From: Brasilonema angustatum HA4187-MV1
Lineage (GTDB): Bacteria; Cyanobacteriota; Cyanobacteriia; Cyanobacteriales; Nostocaceae
Assembly (NCBI GenBank): GCA_019359695.1
Contig: JAHHGV010000014.1
Coordinates: forward strand, 62,001-126,000
Length of the DNA stretch: 64,000 bases
Reading direction: 5' to 3'
The notes beneath the pieces were generated by a model. That model did no database searches. It worked only from the letters and a program-made list of their open reading frames with translations, and was not told the DNA's origin. Each line of letters begins with the position of its first letter. Positions within the stretch are counted from its first letter, which is position 1. The translations under genes and the position numbers were made by a program. This document shows positions 44,592 to 54,564 of the stretch, piece after piece.

Positions 44592-45032
44592 AATAAAAAA
44601 ATTTAAGGTATCCTATTTCTATACTATCGTTGCGAGATCACAGGGTGATATTTATGTTTGTTGGGTTTGCACAACTCTTATAGTAGTATTTTCAGTATAT
44701 AGGAATCCGGTTTGATTTCTGAACAGCTCGTCAGGGCAGGGAACAGGGAACGCTTAACAGGGAACAGGGAAAAAGCAATACAGGTATACTGAGTTTTTTT
44801 CAAAAATCAAATAGGAGTCCTATATATAGAATTTGTTAAATAAAACACTTTCATATTGAACCCTTGGTAGCTAATACCTTTCCCTCTCCTTTATAAGGAG
44901 AGGGATGCCCGATAGGGCAGGGTGAGGTTTCCACGGGGTTTTAGTTAGTTCAATGACTTCTATGTACACCATAGTCTTGCGGCGAGGAAAGCCTAAGCGC
45001 AGGTTTTGCTGGGTAGAGTTCTTCAAATCTAC
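44592..45032. other. Gene-free region with MITE and repeat DNA
   Basis: This region holds the MITE at 44696-44829. It also holds a common cyanobacterial hairpin repeat (CTCTCCTTTATAAGGAGAGG and GATAGGGCAGGGTGAGG, about 44880-44935). No coding sequence is seen. The promoter of the GrpE/Hsp70/Roco run should lie at its left edge. Confidence 0.6.
44696..44829. mobile_element. MITE, TATAGGANTCC family, compact copy
   Basis: The left end TATATAGGAATCCGGTTTGA and the reverse complement of the right end, TATATAGGACTCCTATTTGA, are imperfect inverted repeats. The interior has GGGAACA tandem units. A second, much expanded copy in the opposite orientation lies at 54112-54556. Confidence 0.8.
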
Positions 45033-46175
45033 TTACTGACCTCGTAGAATTCCAACACCCGCTTTTGTCTCTATATAATCTGCTAAGCTGATAAAGTCAT
45101 CACGTGGATAGCACCTTCCTCCAATCAAGTCAAATGCCAATCTGCTAGATGGATTTTCTGGATTTTCTAGAATATGTATTCCCCAGTAATAAAGTTGTTC
45201 ACTGGCTCGAATACAAACTTCTTCTGGGTCTATACAATGAAACTTATCATCTTTTGTGAGAATATCTTTATATGTCTCTAAATAAACTTTTCTGAGAAGA
45301 CTTAATTTTTGATATCCAGGATTTTTAAAGTTATTAACTAAAACAAATAAGTGAGCATTTTTGTTTATGTGACGTATTTCTGTTACAGTATCTCGAATCA
45401 CTTGACCATGCTTATTTAAGCCGAGTGGATTTAAGGTGGTTGGTATGATGCAATAGTGCAATTTTTCGAGTAAGTTTGTGGGGTTCCGCTCAAGTGCAGG
45501 AGAGCAATCGCAAATAACTATTCTACAATCACGGGCGGAATCTTCATGCCAATCCCTGCCATCAAATACTTCTATCGTCGTACCCCTACCTCTAGAATTA
45601 GGAACAAAAACCCCATCTCCTACTAGCTTTTGCAAATTTTGTTCTGGATCTAAATCTACAAGCGCCACATTGAATCCTTGTAGTGCAAATGCTCCTGCTA
45701 GATGCGCTGCTATAGTTGTTTTTCCAACCCCTCCTTTACAAGTAAAAATGCCAAAATAAATCTTTTCTGAGGTTGTGGAATCGTCATTAATTCTATCTTC
45801 GTAATCAGCGCCATCAATGCCAACTAGCTTTTTTTCCTGAGCAATTCCACAGCGGATTTTAGCATCTTTCCCCCAGGATCTAATTAAAGCCAGTGCTGGT
45901 CCACTGAAACCTCTTGTTGTTATGAATAAGCCAAATTGAAATGTTTTACCTTCATCAGAATCGAAAAAATTAGCAAACTTTAAAAGCTGCGGTGCTGCGA
46001 CATTATTTCTTAACCACTTGATGCAAACAGCGCCATATAAATTTCCTTTTTTCACAACCAAATCGTAACCAGACTGGTTTGATTTGGCAGCTATCACTGT
46101 CCAACCCGCCCTATGGAGAAGTGTTGCTACGTGCTGTTCAAAGTGGCTATAATCCTTTATGTAAGCAGGCTCCAT
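45033..46175 (-). CDS. Mrr-like nuclease domain fused to ParA/MinD-type ATPase
   Basis: A 380-residue fusion. The N-terminal domain (about residues 8-115) has the restriction-endonuclease-like Mrr layout: HFEQHVATLLHRAGW, then the metal-binding Asp38 in GYDLVV, then VCIKW with the catalytic Lys53. The usual Gln or Glu two residues before that Lys is Cys51, so activity is uncertain. The second domain has the deviant Walker A CKGGVGKTTIAAHLAG (about 152-167) and VALVDLDPEQNLQ. The switch region IVICDCSPALERNP follows, then a helical tail. ParA-type ATPases dimerise on DNA or membranes, so ATP may position the nuclease. It lies 440 bp upstream of the GrpE-like gene on the same strand. I know no named system with this fusion. 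Confidence 0.78.
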   Translation of the reverse strand: MEPAYIKDYSHFEQHVATLLHRAGWTVIAAKSNQSGYDLVVKKGNLYGAVCIKWLRNNVAAPQLLKFANFFDSDEGKTFQFGLFITTRGFSGPALALIRSWGKDAKIRCGIAQEKKLVGIDGADYEDRINDDSTTSEKIYFGIFTCKGGVGKTTIAAHLAGAFALQGFNVALVDLDPEQNLQKLVGDGVFVPNSRGRGTTIEVFDGRDWHEDSARDCRIVICDCSPALERNPTNLLEKLHYCIIPTTLNPLGLNKHGQVIRDTVTEIRHINKNAHLFVLVNNFKNPGYQKLSLLRKVYLETYKDILTKDDKFHCIDPEEVCIRASEQLYYWGIHILENPENPSSRLAFDLIGGRCYPRDDFISLADYIETKAGVGILRGQ

Positions 46176-46231
46176 AGATTAGATTTAGGGATACTGTAAG
46201 CTTATAGTAGCTCAAATAACTTTGTTAATAA

Positions 46232-46322
46232 TAGGACTTACGCAAGAACTCTCTAAAACTCTTATTTCTTGGTGTACGAGTGCGTCCTTGGCGGTTCGTT
46301 TTTCCATAATTTTGCGTAAGTC
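46232..46322. mobile_element. MITE, TAGGACTTACGCA family
   Basis: Left end TAGGACTTACGCA and right end TTTTGCGTAAGTC enclose a 91-bp element whose body is the inverted AACCGCCAAGGACGC repeat. It lies between the Mrr-ParA and metallophosphoesterase genes, which diverge. Confidence 0.8.
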
Positions 46323-46470
46323 AAGACTTAAGTTTGTTATGAAGACGAAATCTAGTTTAACATCCACAAGAACTTTGATAAATTTTTCAAAAAGTTGTTC
46401 CAAACCCTATACTCGCTTGGCAATGATTTGTTAAGCTGTAAGCGCTGGTAAGCGGAGCCATGTCAGCGCA

Positions 46471-47304
46471 ATGCACTGGTTGTTATCTGGACCTTTAAGC
46501 GTCGAGAAGTTAACGGTTAATATTGCAGGGTTGCCAGCATCGTTACAAGGTACGAAGCTGGTTCATATGTCGGACCTGCATTATGACGGTAAGCGGCTGT
46601 CGGAAAAAATGTTGGAACAAGCGATCGCAGTTTGCAACGAAGCTGAACCCGATTTAGTTGTTTTAACAGGTGACTATGTGACTGACGATCCGTCACCAAT
46701 TCATAAGCTAGTGCTACGACTCAAACATCTGCAAAGTAGCGCTGGGATCTATGCCGCACTTGGTAATCATGATATATATTATACTCGTTCCAAAGCAGAA
46801 GTCACAGCTGCATTTGAAAGTATAGATATTAAAGTTCTTTGGAATGAAATTGCATATCCTTTAGGGAAAGAACTACCCTTGATTGGGTTAGCTGATTACT
46901 GGTCACGAGAATTTAAGCCTGAAATTGTGATGAATCAGCTAGACGATACTATTCCTCGTATTGTGCTATCCCACAACCCAGATAGTGCTGAAATATTACA
47001 AAAATGGCGAGTGGATTTGCAACTGTCTGGTCATACCCACGGCGGTCAAATTGTATTGCCAGGACTTGGTCCTGCGGTGATTTACTATAAGCCGTTTATT
47101 CGCAAACTTCCCCGAAAACTACGGCGAGTGGTGCCATTTTTACGAGGAGACTGTTCTAGAGTTATGAAACACTGGGAATGGGCGCAGGGTTTTCACAAAA
47201 TAGGAACAAATCAGCTCTATGTTAATCGTGGGTTAGGGACTTATCCACCAGGACGTTTGTTTTGCCCACCAGAAGTCACTGTGATTACTTTAATTAGCCA
47301 TTAA
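46471..47304 (+). CDS. Calcineurin-like metallophosphoesterase (YaeI/YkuE type)
   Basis: A 277-residue dimetal phosphoesterase. Metal and catalytic motifs are HMSDLHYD (about residues 33-40), LTGDYV (about 67-72), ALGNHDIYY (about 95-103), LSHNP and the C-terminal SGHTHGGQI. The class includes enzymes acting on lipid A precursors and other phosphodiesters; the substrate is unknown. It is on the plus strand within an otherwise minus-strand conflict-gene region and may be unrelated to it. A GC-rich hairpin terminator follows at 47311. Confidence 0.88.
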   Translation: MHWLLSGPLSVEKLTVNIAGLPASLQGTKLVHMSDLHYDGKRLSEKMLEQAIAVCNEAEPDLVVLTGDYVTDDPSPIHKLVLRLKHLQSSAGIYAALGNHDIYYTRSKAEVTAAFESIDIKVLWNEIAYPLGKELPLIGLADYWSREFKPEIVMNQLDDTIPRIVLSHNPDSAEILQKWRVDLQLSGHTHGGQIVLPGLGPAVIYYKPFIRKLPRKLRRVVPFLRGDCSRVMKHWEWAQGFHKIGTNQLYVNRGLGTYPPGRLFCPPEVTVITLISH

Positions 47305-47310
47305 CGGATT

Positions 47311-47360
47311 AACCGCCGAAAGCTACGATGGATGCGTATCAGCAGCTTGCGGCGGTTTTG
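47311..47360 (+). terminator. Hairpin terminator after metallophosphoesterase gene
   Basis: AACCGCCGAAAGCT and AGCTTGCGGCGGTTTT form a strong stem ending in a short U-tract, 7 bp after the stop codon. This is the clearest intrinsic terminator in the window. Confidence 0.75.
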
Positions 47361-47830
47361 TAGGTGTAAATGATTGAGAAGAGTAAAAAATGAGAAGAAA
47401 GTCACTCAACTAAGGTGGACAAGGTTCACAACCAATATCTTCGCAATTGTGTATTCTCGATTCAAGCTAAGCAGGCACTTTTGCTGTCAGTTAAAAAACC
47501 TCCAAAACGACTTTACTAAACTTTAGGCGAAATACATCACAACAGAACACAACAACTGAGAAATGGTCGCGAATATATTAGAGCAGGAGGCACAGGCTCT
47601 AACAAGTGAAGGTTTAGATAAATTTCTAACTTCCATGCGCCTACTTTTAAGTTAGCATCTCCTGCTGAGAAAGGTTTATATATTTACCAAATTTTATAAC
47701 GATTCATCTGTCTTAACATTTTATAAAATTTGTTATAAACATAGTCTTTTTTTACTCTCTTACCGGAAAAATTGATTTGCATTGCTTGATCTGCTGATTT
47801 CATTTGCAGTCTCCAAGTGCTTTGCCCAGC
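47361..47830. other. Gene-free region between convergent genes
   Basis: This 470 bp lies between the metallophosphoesterase and the convergent WD40 gene. The sequence is AT-rich and shows no coding pattern, tRNA or repeat that I can name. Confidence 0.5.
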
Positions 47831-50158
47831 TTAATCACAAGGCAATAGCATGACAGTGTTATCACCATAGCCACCCACTGCCAAAGTCTTACCATCTGGA
47901 CTAAAGACAACACAATAAATTGGATCTTCACCAAGAGTGAAAGTACGGATTTCCTTCCCTGTCTCCACTTGCCAAAGCCTTACCGTCTTGTCTTTACTAC
48001 CACTTGCGATCTGCTTACCATCTGGACTGAATGTTACAGAACAAATATCATCAGAATGTCCCCCAATAGTGCGGAGTTCTAGACCATTTGAGAGTTGCCA
48101 AATTTTAATTGTCTTATCTGTACCGCCACTTGCAAGAGTATTTCCATGTGGACTAAAAGCAACAGAATAAATTCCTCCCAATTCTTCAGAGTGACCTTTA
48201 AGAGTCAAAAATTTATTTTCAGCCAGATACCACACTTTGATAGTTTTATCCTTTTTACCACCACCACTAGCTAAAATATTTCCATCTGGGCTGAAAGCAA
48301 CGCAGAAAATCTCGTCACAATGCCCGTGGAGTGTAGATGTTTCTTTATTTGTATCTATAGACCAAAGCTTGATACTCTTATCTTTACTGCCGCTAGCTAA
48401 AGTTTTTCCATCTGGGCTAAATGCTACAGTATAAACCTTATCTTTATGCCCTTTGAAGGTGGAGATTTCCTTTCCAGTGGAAATCTCCCACAACTGAATT
48501 GTTTTGTCATCATTTCCACTTGCCAAAAGTTTTCCATCAGGACTCAATGCTACAGAATTCACTGCGCCAGAACAGGAAAATCCTCCGGTTTCCCTAAGCA
48601 TGCGAGGTTCCTTGTCAGGCAAATGCCAAGTTTTTATAGTTTTGTCATCACAACCACTAACTAATGTTTGTCCGTTCGGACTAAATGCGACGGACGTCAC
48701 TTTATATGAAACAAGACTTTCTGTTGTCAAACTTTCTAGTGTTGGTGGTGATGTTGTTGTGCTGACAACAGGTGTAGAAACTTCCGGTTTTGGGGGTGAT
48801 GTTGTTGCGCTGACAACAGGTGTAGAAACTTCCGGTGTTGGAGGTGATGTTGTTGCGCTGACAACAGGTGTAGAAACTTCTGGTGTTAGGGGTGATGTTG
48901 TTATGGTGACAACAGGTGTAGAAACTTCTGGTGTTAGGGGTGATGTTGTTACGGTGACAACAGGTGTAGAAACTTCCGGTTTTGGAGGTGATGTTGTTGT
49001 GCTGACAACAGGTGTAGAAACTTCCGGTGTTTTATGATTGACCTGAGAACTTGGGTTTTGTGTCACCGTCACTGGAGATAGATTTGGAGAAAAATTTGTT
49101 GTCTGTTGCTTCTTTTCCTGCGGGGGTGGTGGTGGTGCTGGTGATTTAATCGTTACTTGAGGAGGCTTGAAACCTTCTGGTTTTTGTTTTTTTTCCGACA
49201 GGTTTTGAGATTGCTGCTTTCCCAAAGACAACTCCTGTAGTTCAGTTTGTATGAGTGCGATCGCGTACTGAAGTTCTTGAAACTGTTTTTGAGTATTTGC
49301 ACTTAAATTTTGTGTCAGGGCATCCAGTTCAGTCAGGTGTTGTCTAACATCATCCACATTTTGTTCCTGCTGGGTTTGCTGTAATGCCTGTACCTGGTGC
49401 TGAGTGTATCGATTTAATTGCTGTGCAAAAGAGTCCAGTTGAGAAAGGCGCTGAGAAAGTGGATTAATTTGCTGTTGTGTCGTTGTACTCAACTGTTGCA
49501 TGATGGTGTCGAGTTGAGTGAGTCGTTGACTCACAACATCAATATTTTGTTCCTGCTGGGTTTGGTGTAATGTCTGTATCTGCTGTTGTGTCCTTGTACT
49601 CAACTGTTGTGTCAAAGCATCAAGTTGTGCAAGGCGCTGATAAATAGGGTCTATCTGTTTGTGAGTGTTTGTATTTAATTCTTGCGTTAAGGTGTCGAGT
49701 TGAGTTAAGCGCTGTTTGAGATCATCGGTATTTTGTTCTTGCTGATTTTGCAGTAATCCTTGTATCTGTTGTTGAATGTTTGTACTGATTTGCTGGAAAG
49801 AGGCATCAAATTCTTCAAGACGTTGAGTGAAAATATTGGCGTCTTGCTGCTGGTTCTGTCGTAACTCCTCAAGCTGCTGTTCAGTTGTTGCACTGAGTTT
49901 TTGAGTGAAAGTATCAAAGTTTGTCAGTCGTTGTCGCAGTGGATCCATGAGTAGATCCTGTTTGGCAATTGTTGCTTGTTGATGCTGCTCAATCAAATAC
50001 TTTAACCTTTCTCGATTAGCAACGTTCAAGCAAACTGTTACAGTCAAAGGAGCAGCTACATAAATCATCTGTTGCGTGAGTGCGGCTGTGACTAATCCCA
50101 GTGCAGAAAAAGAGACGGAGGCGTATTCGCTAACTTCTAACCAGTGGAGTTTGGCCAT
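47831..50158 (-). CDS. Membrane/coiled-coil protein with seven-bladed WD40 propeller
   Basis: About 775 residues from the ATG at 50158. I prefer that start because many cyanobacterial proteins begin with a similar WLEVSEYASV and PLTVTVCLNVANR membrane segment. A long Gln-rich coiled-coil (about residues 45-310, repeats of QRLTQLDTLTQQLS) is followed by a Pro-rich stretch with six 16-residue PEVSTPVVSTTTSPPK units. Seven WD40 repeats (VAFSPDGKTLASGSKDKSIK type) make one propeller at the C-terminus. It probably scaffolds complexes at the membrane. A DnaJ-TPR gene lies just upstream on the same strand. No enzymatic domain is visible. Confidence 0.85.
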   Translation of the reverse strand: MAKLHWLEVSEYASVSFSALGLVTAALTQQMIYVAAPLTVTVCLNVANRERLKYLIEQHQQATIAKQDLLMDPLRQRLTNFDTFTQKLSATTEQQLEELRQNQQQDANIFTQRLEEFDASFQQISTNIQQQIQGLLQNQQEQNTDDLKQRLTQLDTLTQELNTNTHKQIDPIYQRLAQLDALTQQLSTRTQQQIQTLHQTQQEQNIDVVSQRLTQLDTIMQQLSTTTQQQINPLSQRLSQLDSFAQQLNRYTQHQVQALQQTQQEQNVDDVRQHLTELDALTQNLSANTQKQFQELQYAIALIQTELQELSLGKQQSQNLSEKKQKPEGFKPPQVTIKSPAPPPPPQEKKQQTTNFSPNLSPVTVTQNPSSQVNHKTPEVSTPVVSTTTSPPKPEVSTPVVTVTTSPLTPEVSTPVVTITTSPLTPEVSTPVVSATTSPPTPEVSTPVVSATTSPPKPEVSTPVVSTTTSPPTLESLTTESLVSYKVTSVAFSPNGQTLVSGCDDKTIKTWHLPDKEPRMLRETGGFSCSGAVNSVALSPDGKLLASGNDDKTIQLWEISTGKEISTFKGHKDKVYTVAFSPDGKTLASGSKDKSIKLWSIDTNKETSTLHGHCDEIFCVAFSPDGNILASGGGKKDKTIKVWYLAENKFLTLKGHSEELGGIYSVAFSPHGNTLASGGTDKTIKIWQLSNGLELRTIGGHSDDICSVTFSPDGKQIASGSKDKTVRLWQVETGKEIRTFTLGEDPIYCVVFSPDGKTLAVGGYGDNTVMLLPCD
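48728..49040 (-). repeat. 48-bp coding tandem repeats in the WD40 protein gene
   Basis: Six near-identical 48-bp units encode PEVSTPVVSTTTSPPK variants. They form the spacer between coiled-coil and propeller. Confidence 0.85.
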
Positions 50159-50325
50159 AATCAGGTGAGTGCTGTGCTTGGTGCCTAAATCAGAAAATAA
50201 CTTGAGCGCGTAACGCGGTTTCACTACCCTATCCTCATCTTCTTCTAATAAATTTCAAAGAATCTATGCCCAGAAGTACTCATGTCAACAAGACATGACA
50301 AACACAAGTGCATCCGGATGACCTC

Positions 50326-52060
<1,735 letters not shown>

Positions 52061-52090
52061 AAATGGTATCATGTTGAATGATATCTGTTT

Positions 52091-52431
52091 GGGGCTGTAG
52101 CTCAGCAGGATAGAGCGAGCGCCTCCTGAACTATCGGGCACTATAGAGGAAACTCTATGAGTGAATGTAGTTAAATTCGGTGAACCCTAAAAAGAAAGGA
52201 AAAAGTAGGATTGGTTGTCTTTCGACTACAATGCTGACACTTCATGGGAATACCGAGCCAAGCCTGGGCTAAGACTTGTCATTTCTTATACAGGTCTGCT
52301 CAGGAAGGTGTAGAGACTAGAAAGCTACCACCTAAGGGCTTAAAGCCTATGGTGAAGGTATAGTCCAGAGAGTGGGGAAACTCACACAAATCTGAAGCGC
52401 TAGGTCGCCGGTTCGAATCTGGCCAGTCCCG
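52091..52431 (+). tRNA. trnR-CCU: tRNA-Arg(CCU), interrupted by a group I intron
   Basis: The exons 52091-52127 and 52395-52431 join into a 74-nt tRNA. The acceptor stem is GGGGCTG with CAGTCCC, the D-stem GCTC/GAGC, the anticodon stem AGCGC/GCGCT and the T-stem GCCGG/CTGGC with loop TTCGAAT. The anticodon loop is CTCCTAA, hence anticodon CCT. The intron follows the third anticodon base. CCA is not encoded. Confidence 0.93.
52128..52394 (+). ncRNA. Group I intron in tRNA-Arg(CCU)
   Basis: A 267-nt intron. Its 5' site follows U (CCU), which can pair with GGG at 52136-52138 as a short P1. CTATAGAG-GAAA-CTCTATGAG forms a P2-like hairpin. The conserved-core segments GTAGAGACTAGAAAG and AAGGTATAGTCC (S element, 52355-52366) are present, and the intron ends in G. 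There is no endonuclease ORF. Group I introns in this tRNA are known in cyanobacteria and Agrobacterium; self-splicing is expected. Confidence 0.9.
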
Positions 52432-52510
52432 TCCTCTAATACATTTGATAAACTACTTGGGAAATCTTTGGATTTGCTTAGATGGAGGTTATAATCATCC
52501 ATTGAATCTG

Positions 52511-52551
52511 GAGATGTCTCTTATTTTTAGGCACAGATAAGACCACATCTC
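52511..52551. other. Hairpin in the tRNA-YdcF intergenic region
   Basis: GAGATGTCTCTTAT and ATAAGACCACATCTC are near-complementary. It lies in 346 bp of otherwise featureless DNA (52432-52777). No U-tract follows, so termination is uncertain. Confidence 0.45.
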
Positions 52552-52777
52552 GTGTCTGTTAGTTCAATAAACCCTGAGAATTGTGAGTCGTGGTTTGTCA
52601 AAAAATATTCTGATATTGGGACTTTAGAAAAGAAAGATATTTACACCAGTGGTGTACAAAATTCGTGGAACAGAAATATGATAAAAACACAAATGTGAGT
52701 TAAATTTTTATTGCTTTGATAATGTACGTTATGATTCCCGCAAAAAATTCAGTTTAAGCAACCGAGGTGATAAGCCC

Positions 52778-53371
52778 TTGAAAAAGCAACAATCTAAAGG
52801 TATTTATTCTCGGTTTATGTTCCTAGCACTACCACTGATGATGTTGTGGGGTTACAAGGAAATTCAAACCCAATTTATGCAGCCTCAAGCAATTTTGGTT
52901 TTAGGTGGTTCAACATCTAAATTAGAGCGAGAGAAGTTTACAGCAAATTTTGCCCAAAAACACCCCAATTTAAGCATTTGGATTTCTGGAGGTAGCCCTC
53001 CAAAGGTAACTAAACAGGTGTTTGCTAAAGCTGGAGTTGATACAAGGCGGTTGCGTCTAGACTATAGAGCAAATAATACTGTAGAAAACTTTACAACCTT
53101 GGTAGATGATTTGAAAAAAAGAGGCATAAAAAGTGTCTATGTAGTGACTTCTGACTACCACATGCGCCGTGCTAGAATCGTTGGTGAAATTGTTTTGGGT
53201 AGTCGAGGAATTGATTTCAAACCTGTCACAGTCCCTTCAGAGACTTCTCCCGAACCAATTGGAAAATCTATCCGTGATGGAATTCGAGCTATAGTTTGGG
53301 TAACAACTGGTTACACGGCTACTGATGAAATTAAAAACAAGCAGTCATCAAATCAGTTATTAAAAGAATAG
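52778..53371 (+). CDS. YdcF/DUF218-family protein
   Basis: A 197-residue protein with an N-terminal membrane anchor (about residues 12-30) and a DUF218 Rossmann-like domain. That domain has AILVLGGSTSK, IWISGGSP, NNTVENFTTLV and VVTSDYHMRRARIV. The family includes ElyC/SanA/YdcF, linked to envelope polysaccharide biogenesis, with the domain facing outward. The start is TTG, preceded by the good RBS GAGGTGAT; no ATG fits better. It is monocistronic. Confidence 0.82.
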   Translation: MKKQQSKGIYSRFMFLALPLMMLWGYKEIQTQFMQPQAILVLGGSTSKLEREKFTANFAQKHPNLSIWISGGSPPKVTKQVFAKAGVDTRRLRLDYRANNTVENFTTLVDDLKKRGIKSVYVVTSDYHMRRARIVGEIVLGSRGIDFKPVTVPSETSPEPIGKSIRDGIRAIVWVTTGYTATDEIKNKQSSNQLLKE

Positions 53372-53443
53372 TCAAAAAATTATAATTTAAAAAATATTTC
53401 AAATTGAGGAAACTGAAGAACTTTAGCGATCGCTTTATCTTTT

Positions 53444-53746
53444 TTAGGGAACAGTTTTTTCTTGTATCATCACGTAAGGTTGTACAATTAAAGTTTTAAA
53501 ACGCTTTGCACCCTGAGTGTTCCATTCTCCTATTTGTGTAACCGAGGGTTTGGTAATCAATGCCTCATCTATCCAAGTTTCGACTTGCGATACGTTATCG
53601 CCAGCGATCGCCACTCCCACATCTAGTATATCTAGCCCTACCGCCACGAGAATTAGAGCATCCCGTTGCGCATGAGGAATCAGCCATTCCCACTCTGCCT
53701 CATCTAAATTTTCTGTTAATTGCGCTCTTAAATCTGTATCACTCAT
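53444..53746 (-). CDS. DUF2288 family protein
   Basis: A 100-residue acidic protein with the pattern LDEAEWEWLIPHAQRDALIL and VGLDILDVGVAIAGDN, characteristic of DUF2288, widespread in cyanobacteria and some proteobacteria. Its function is not known. It has no membrane segment or catalytic motif. It is convergent with the YdcF gene. Confidence 0.75.
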   Translation of the reverse strand: MSDTDLRAQLTENLDEAEWEWLIPHAQRDALILVAVGLDILDVGVAIAGDNVSQVETWIDEALITKPSVTQIGEWNTQGAKRFKTLIVQPYVMIQEKTVP

Positions 53747-54564
53747 TAGTCATGATTTCTTAGCTATCAGTTACTATTTATATCATAAATAAATCCAACA
53801 CAAATAACATGTTTTTTTGCCATCTTTAAATTATGTATCAAAACATTATACTTTGCGATTAAGTATATTTATTATTAAATTTTTAGAAGTAGTTCAACAT
53901 TATTAAATGTCAAATATCATTATGATTAGAACTAAATTAAACGTAAGCGCATAGCGCACGTCCAAAGTGCGTTATCAAAGCGTCAGGTGGAGAAGATACA
54001 AAGCTGCCTGCCTCTTTTAGACTGGTGCGATAAGCCGGAGGCTTGACGCTACGCGTATCGCAAAATTTCTTTTTTAATCTTTTTAGGTTGACTGACTTAA
54101 TGACTAATATAGGACTCCTATTTGATTTTTGAAAAAAACTCCGTACGCTTTTATTGCTTCTTCCCTGTTCCCTGTTAAGCGTTCCCTGCCTCTACGAGTC
54201 AATTCACCCTATGGCTAACGCCACGCCTTACGGTGAGTCCAGCGCTGCGGGAGGGGAGCCAGTGCGTTGCGGAGAGCAGCGCCTTGCGGGGGTTCCCCCC
54301 GTTGTGGCGACTGCGGAGGGTTCCCCCCGTTGTAGCACCTGGCGTTCTCCCTCGTGCCGGCTCTGGCGTATGCGCTTTGCGCACGCCCAGAGGTCTAAAG
54401 CGCAGCGAGACCGGAGGTCTTCCCCGGAGGGCTATCGGGGAGAACCTCCGGTTCCGCTAGCCCCTAAGGGGGCCGGAGCTAACGCAAACGCTAGATGCCT
54501 AGGTCGGGAAAGCCGTCATTCGCAGTGGTCTCACCAAATCAAACCGGATTGCTATAGCTAATGA
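53747..54564. other. Long non-coding region of nested repeats
   Basis: The left part (to about 53930) is AT-rich and featureless. Then come a GCGATAAGCCGGAGGCTTGA palindromic repeat (about 54027-54062) and the expanded MITE at 54112-54556. Open frames over GC-rich repeats at 54154-54561 are composed of repeat units and have no ribosome-binding site, so they are not called genes. Confidence 0.65.
54112..54556. mobile_element. MITE, TATAGGANTCC family, expanded by nested repeats
   Basis: The left end AATATAGGACTCCTATTTGA and right end TCAAACCGGATTGCTATAGC match the two ends of the 134-bp element at 44696-44829, in the opposite orientation. Between them, after TTCCCTG repeats, about 330 bp of GC-rich palindromic repeats (GGGGGTTCCCCCCGTTGT, twice) have accumulated. 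Confidence 0.75.

Noticed and set aside
47361-47830. A hidden small gene or RNA between the convergent genes
   Set aside because: No frame longer than a few tens of codons with a ribosome-binding site and no cloverleaf or riboswitch-like fold was recognised.
48504-49037. A 177-codon plus-strand frame with GGDVV..TTGVETS repeats
   Set aside because: It is the antisense of the 48-bp Pro-rich repeats of the WD40 gene.
54154-54561. A 135-codon frame in GC-rich DNA before the PerM gene
   Set aside because: It consists of palindromic repeat units inside an expanded MITE, has no ribosome-binding site and no family resemblance.
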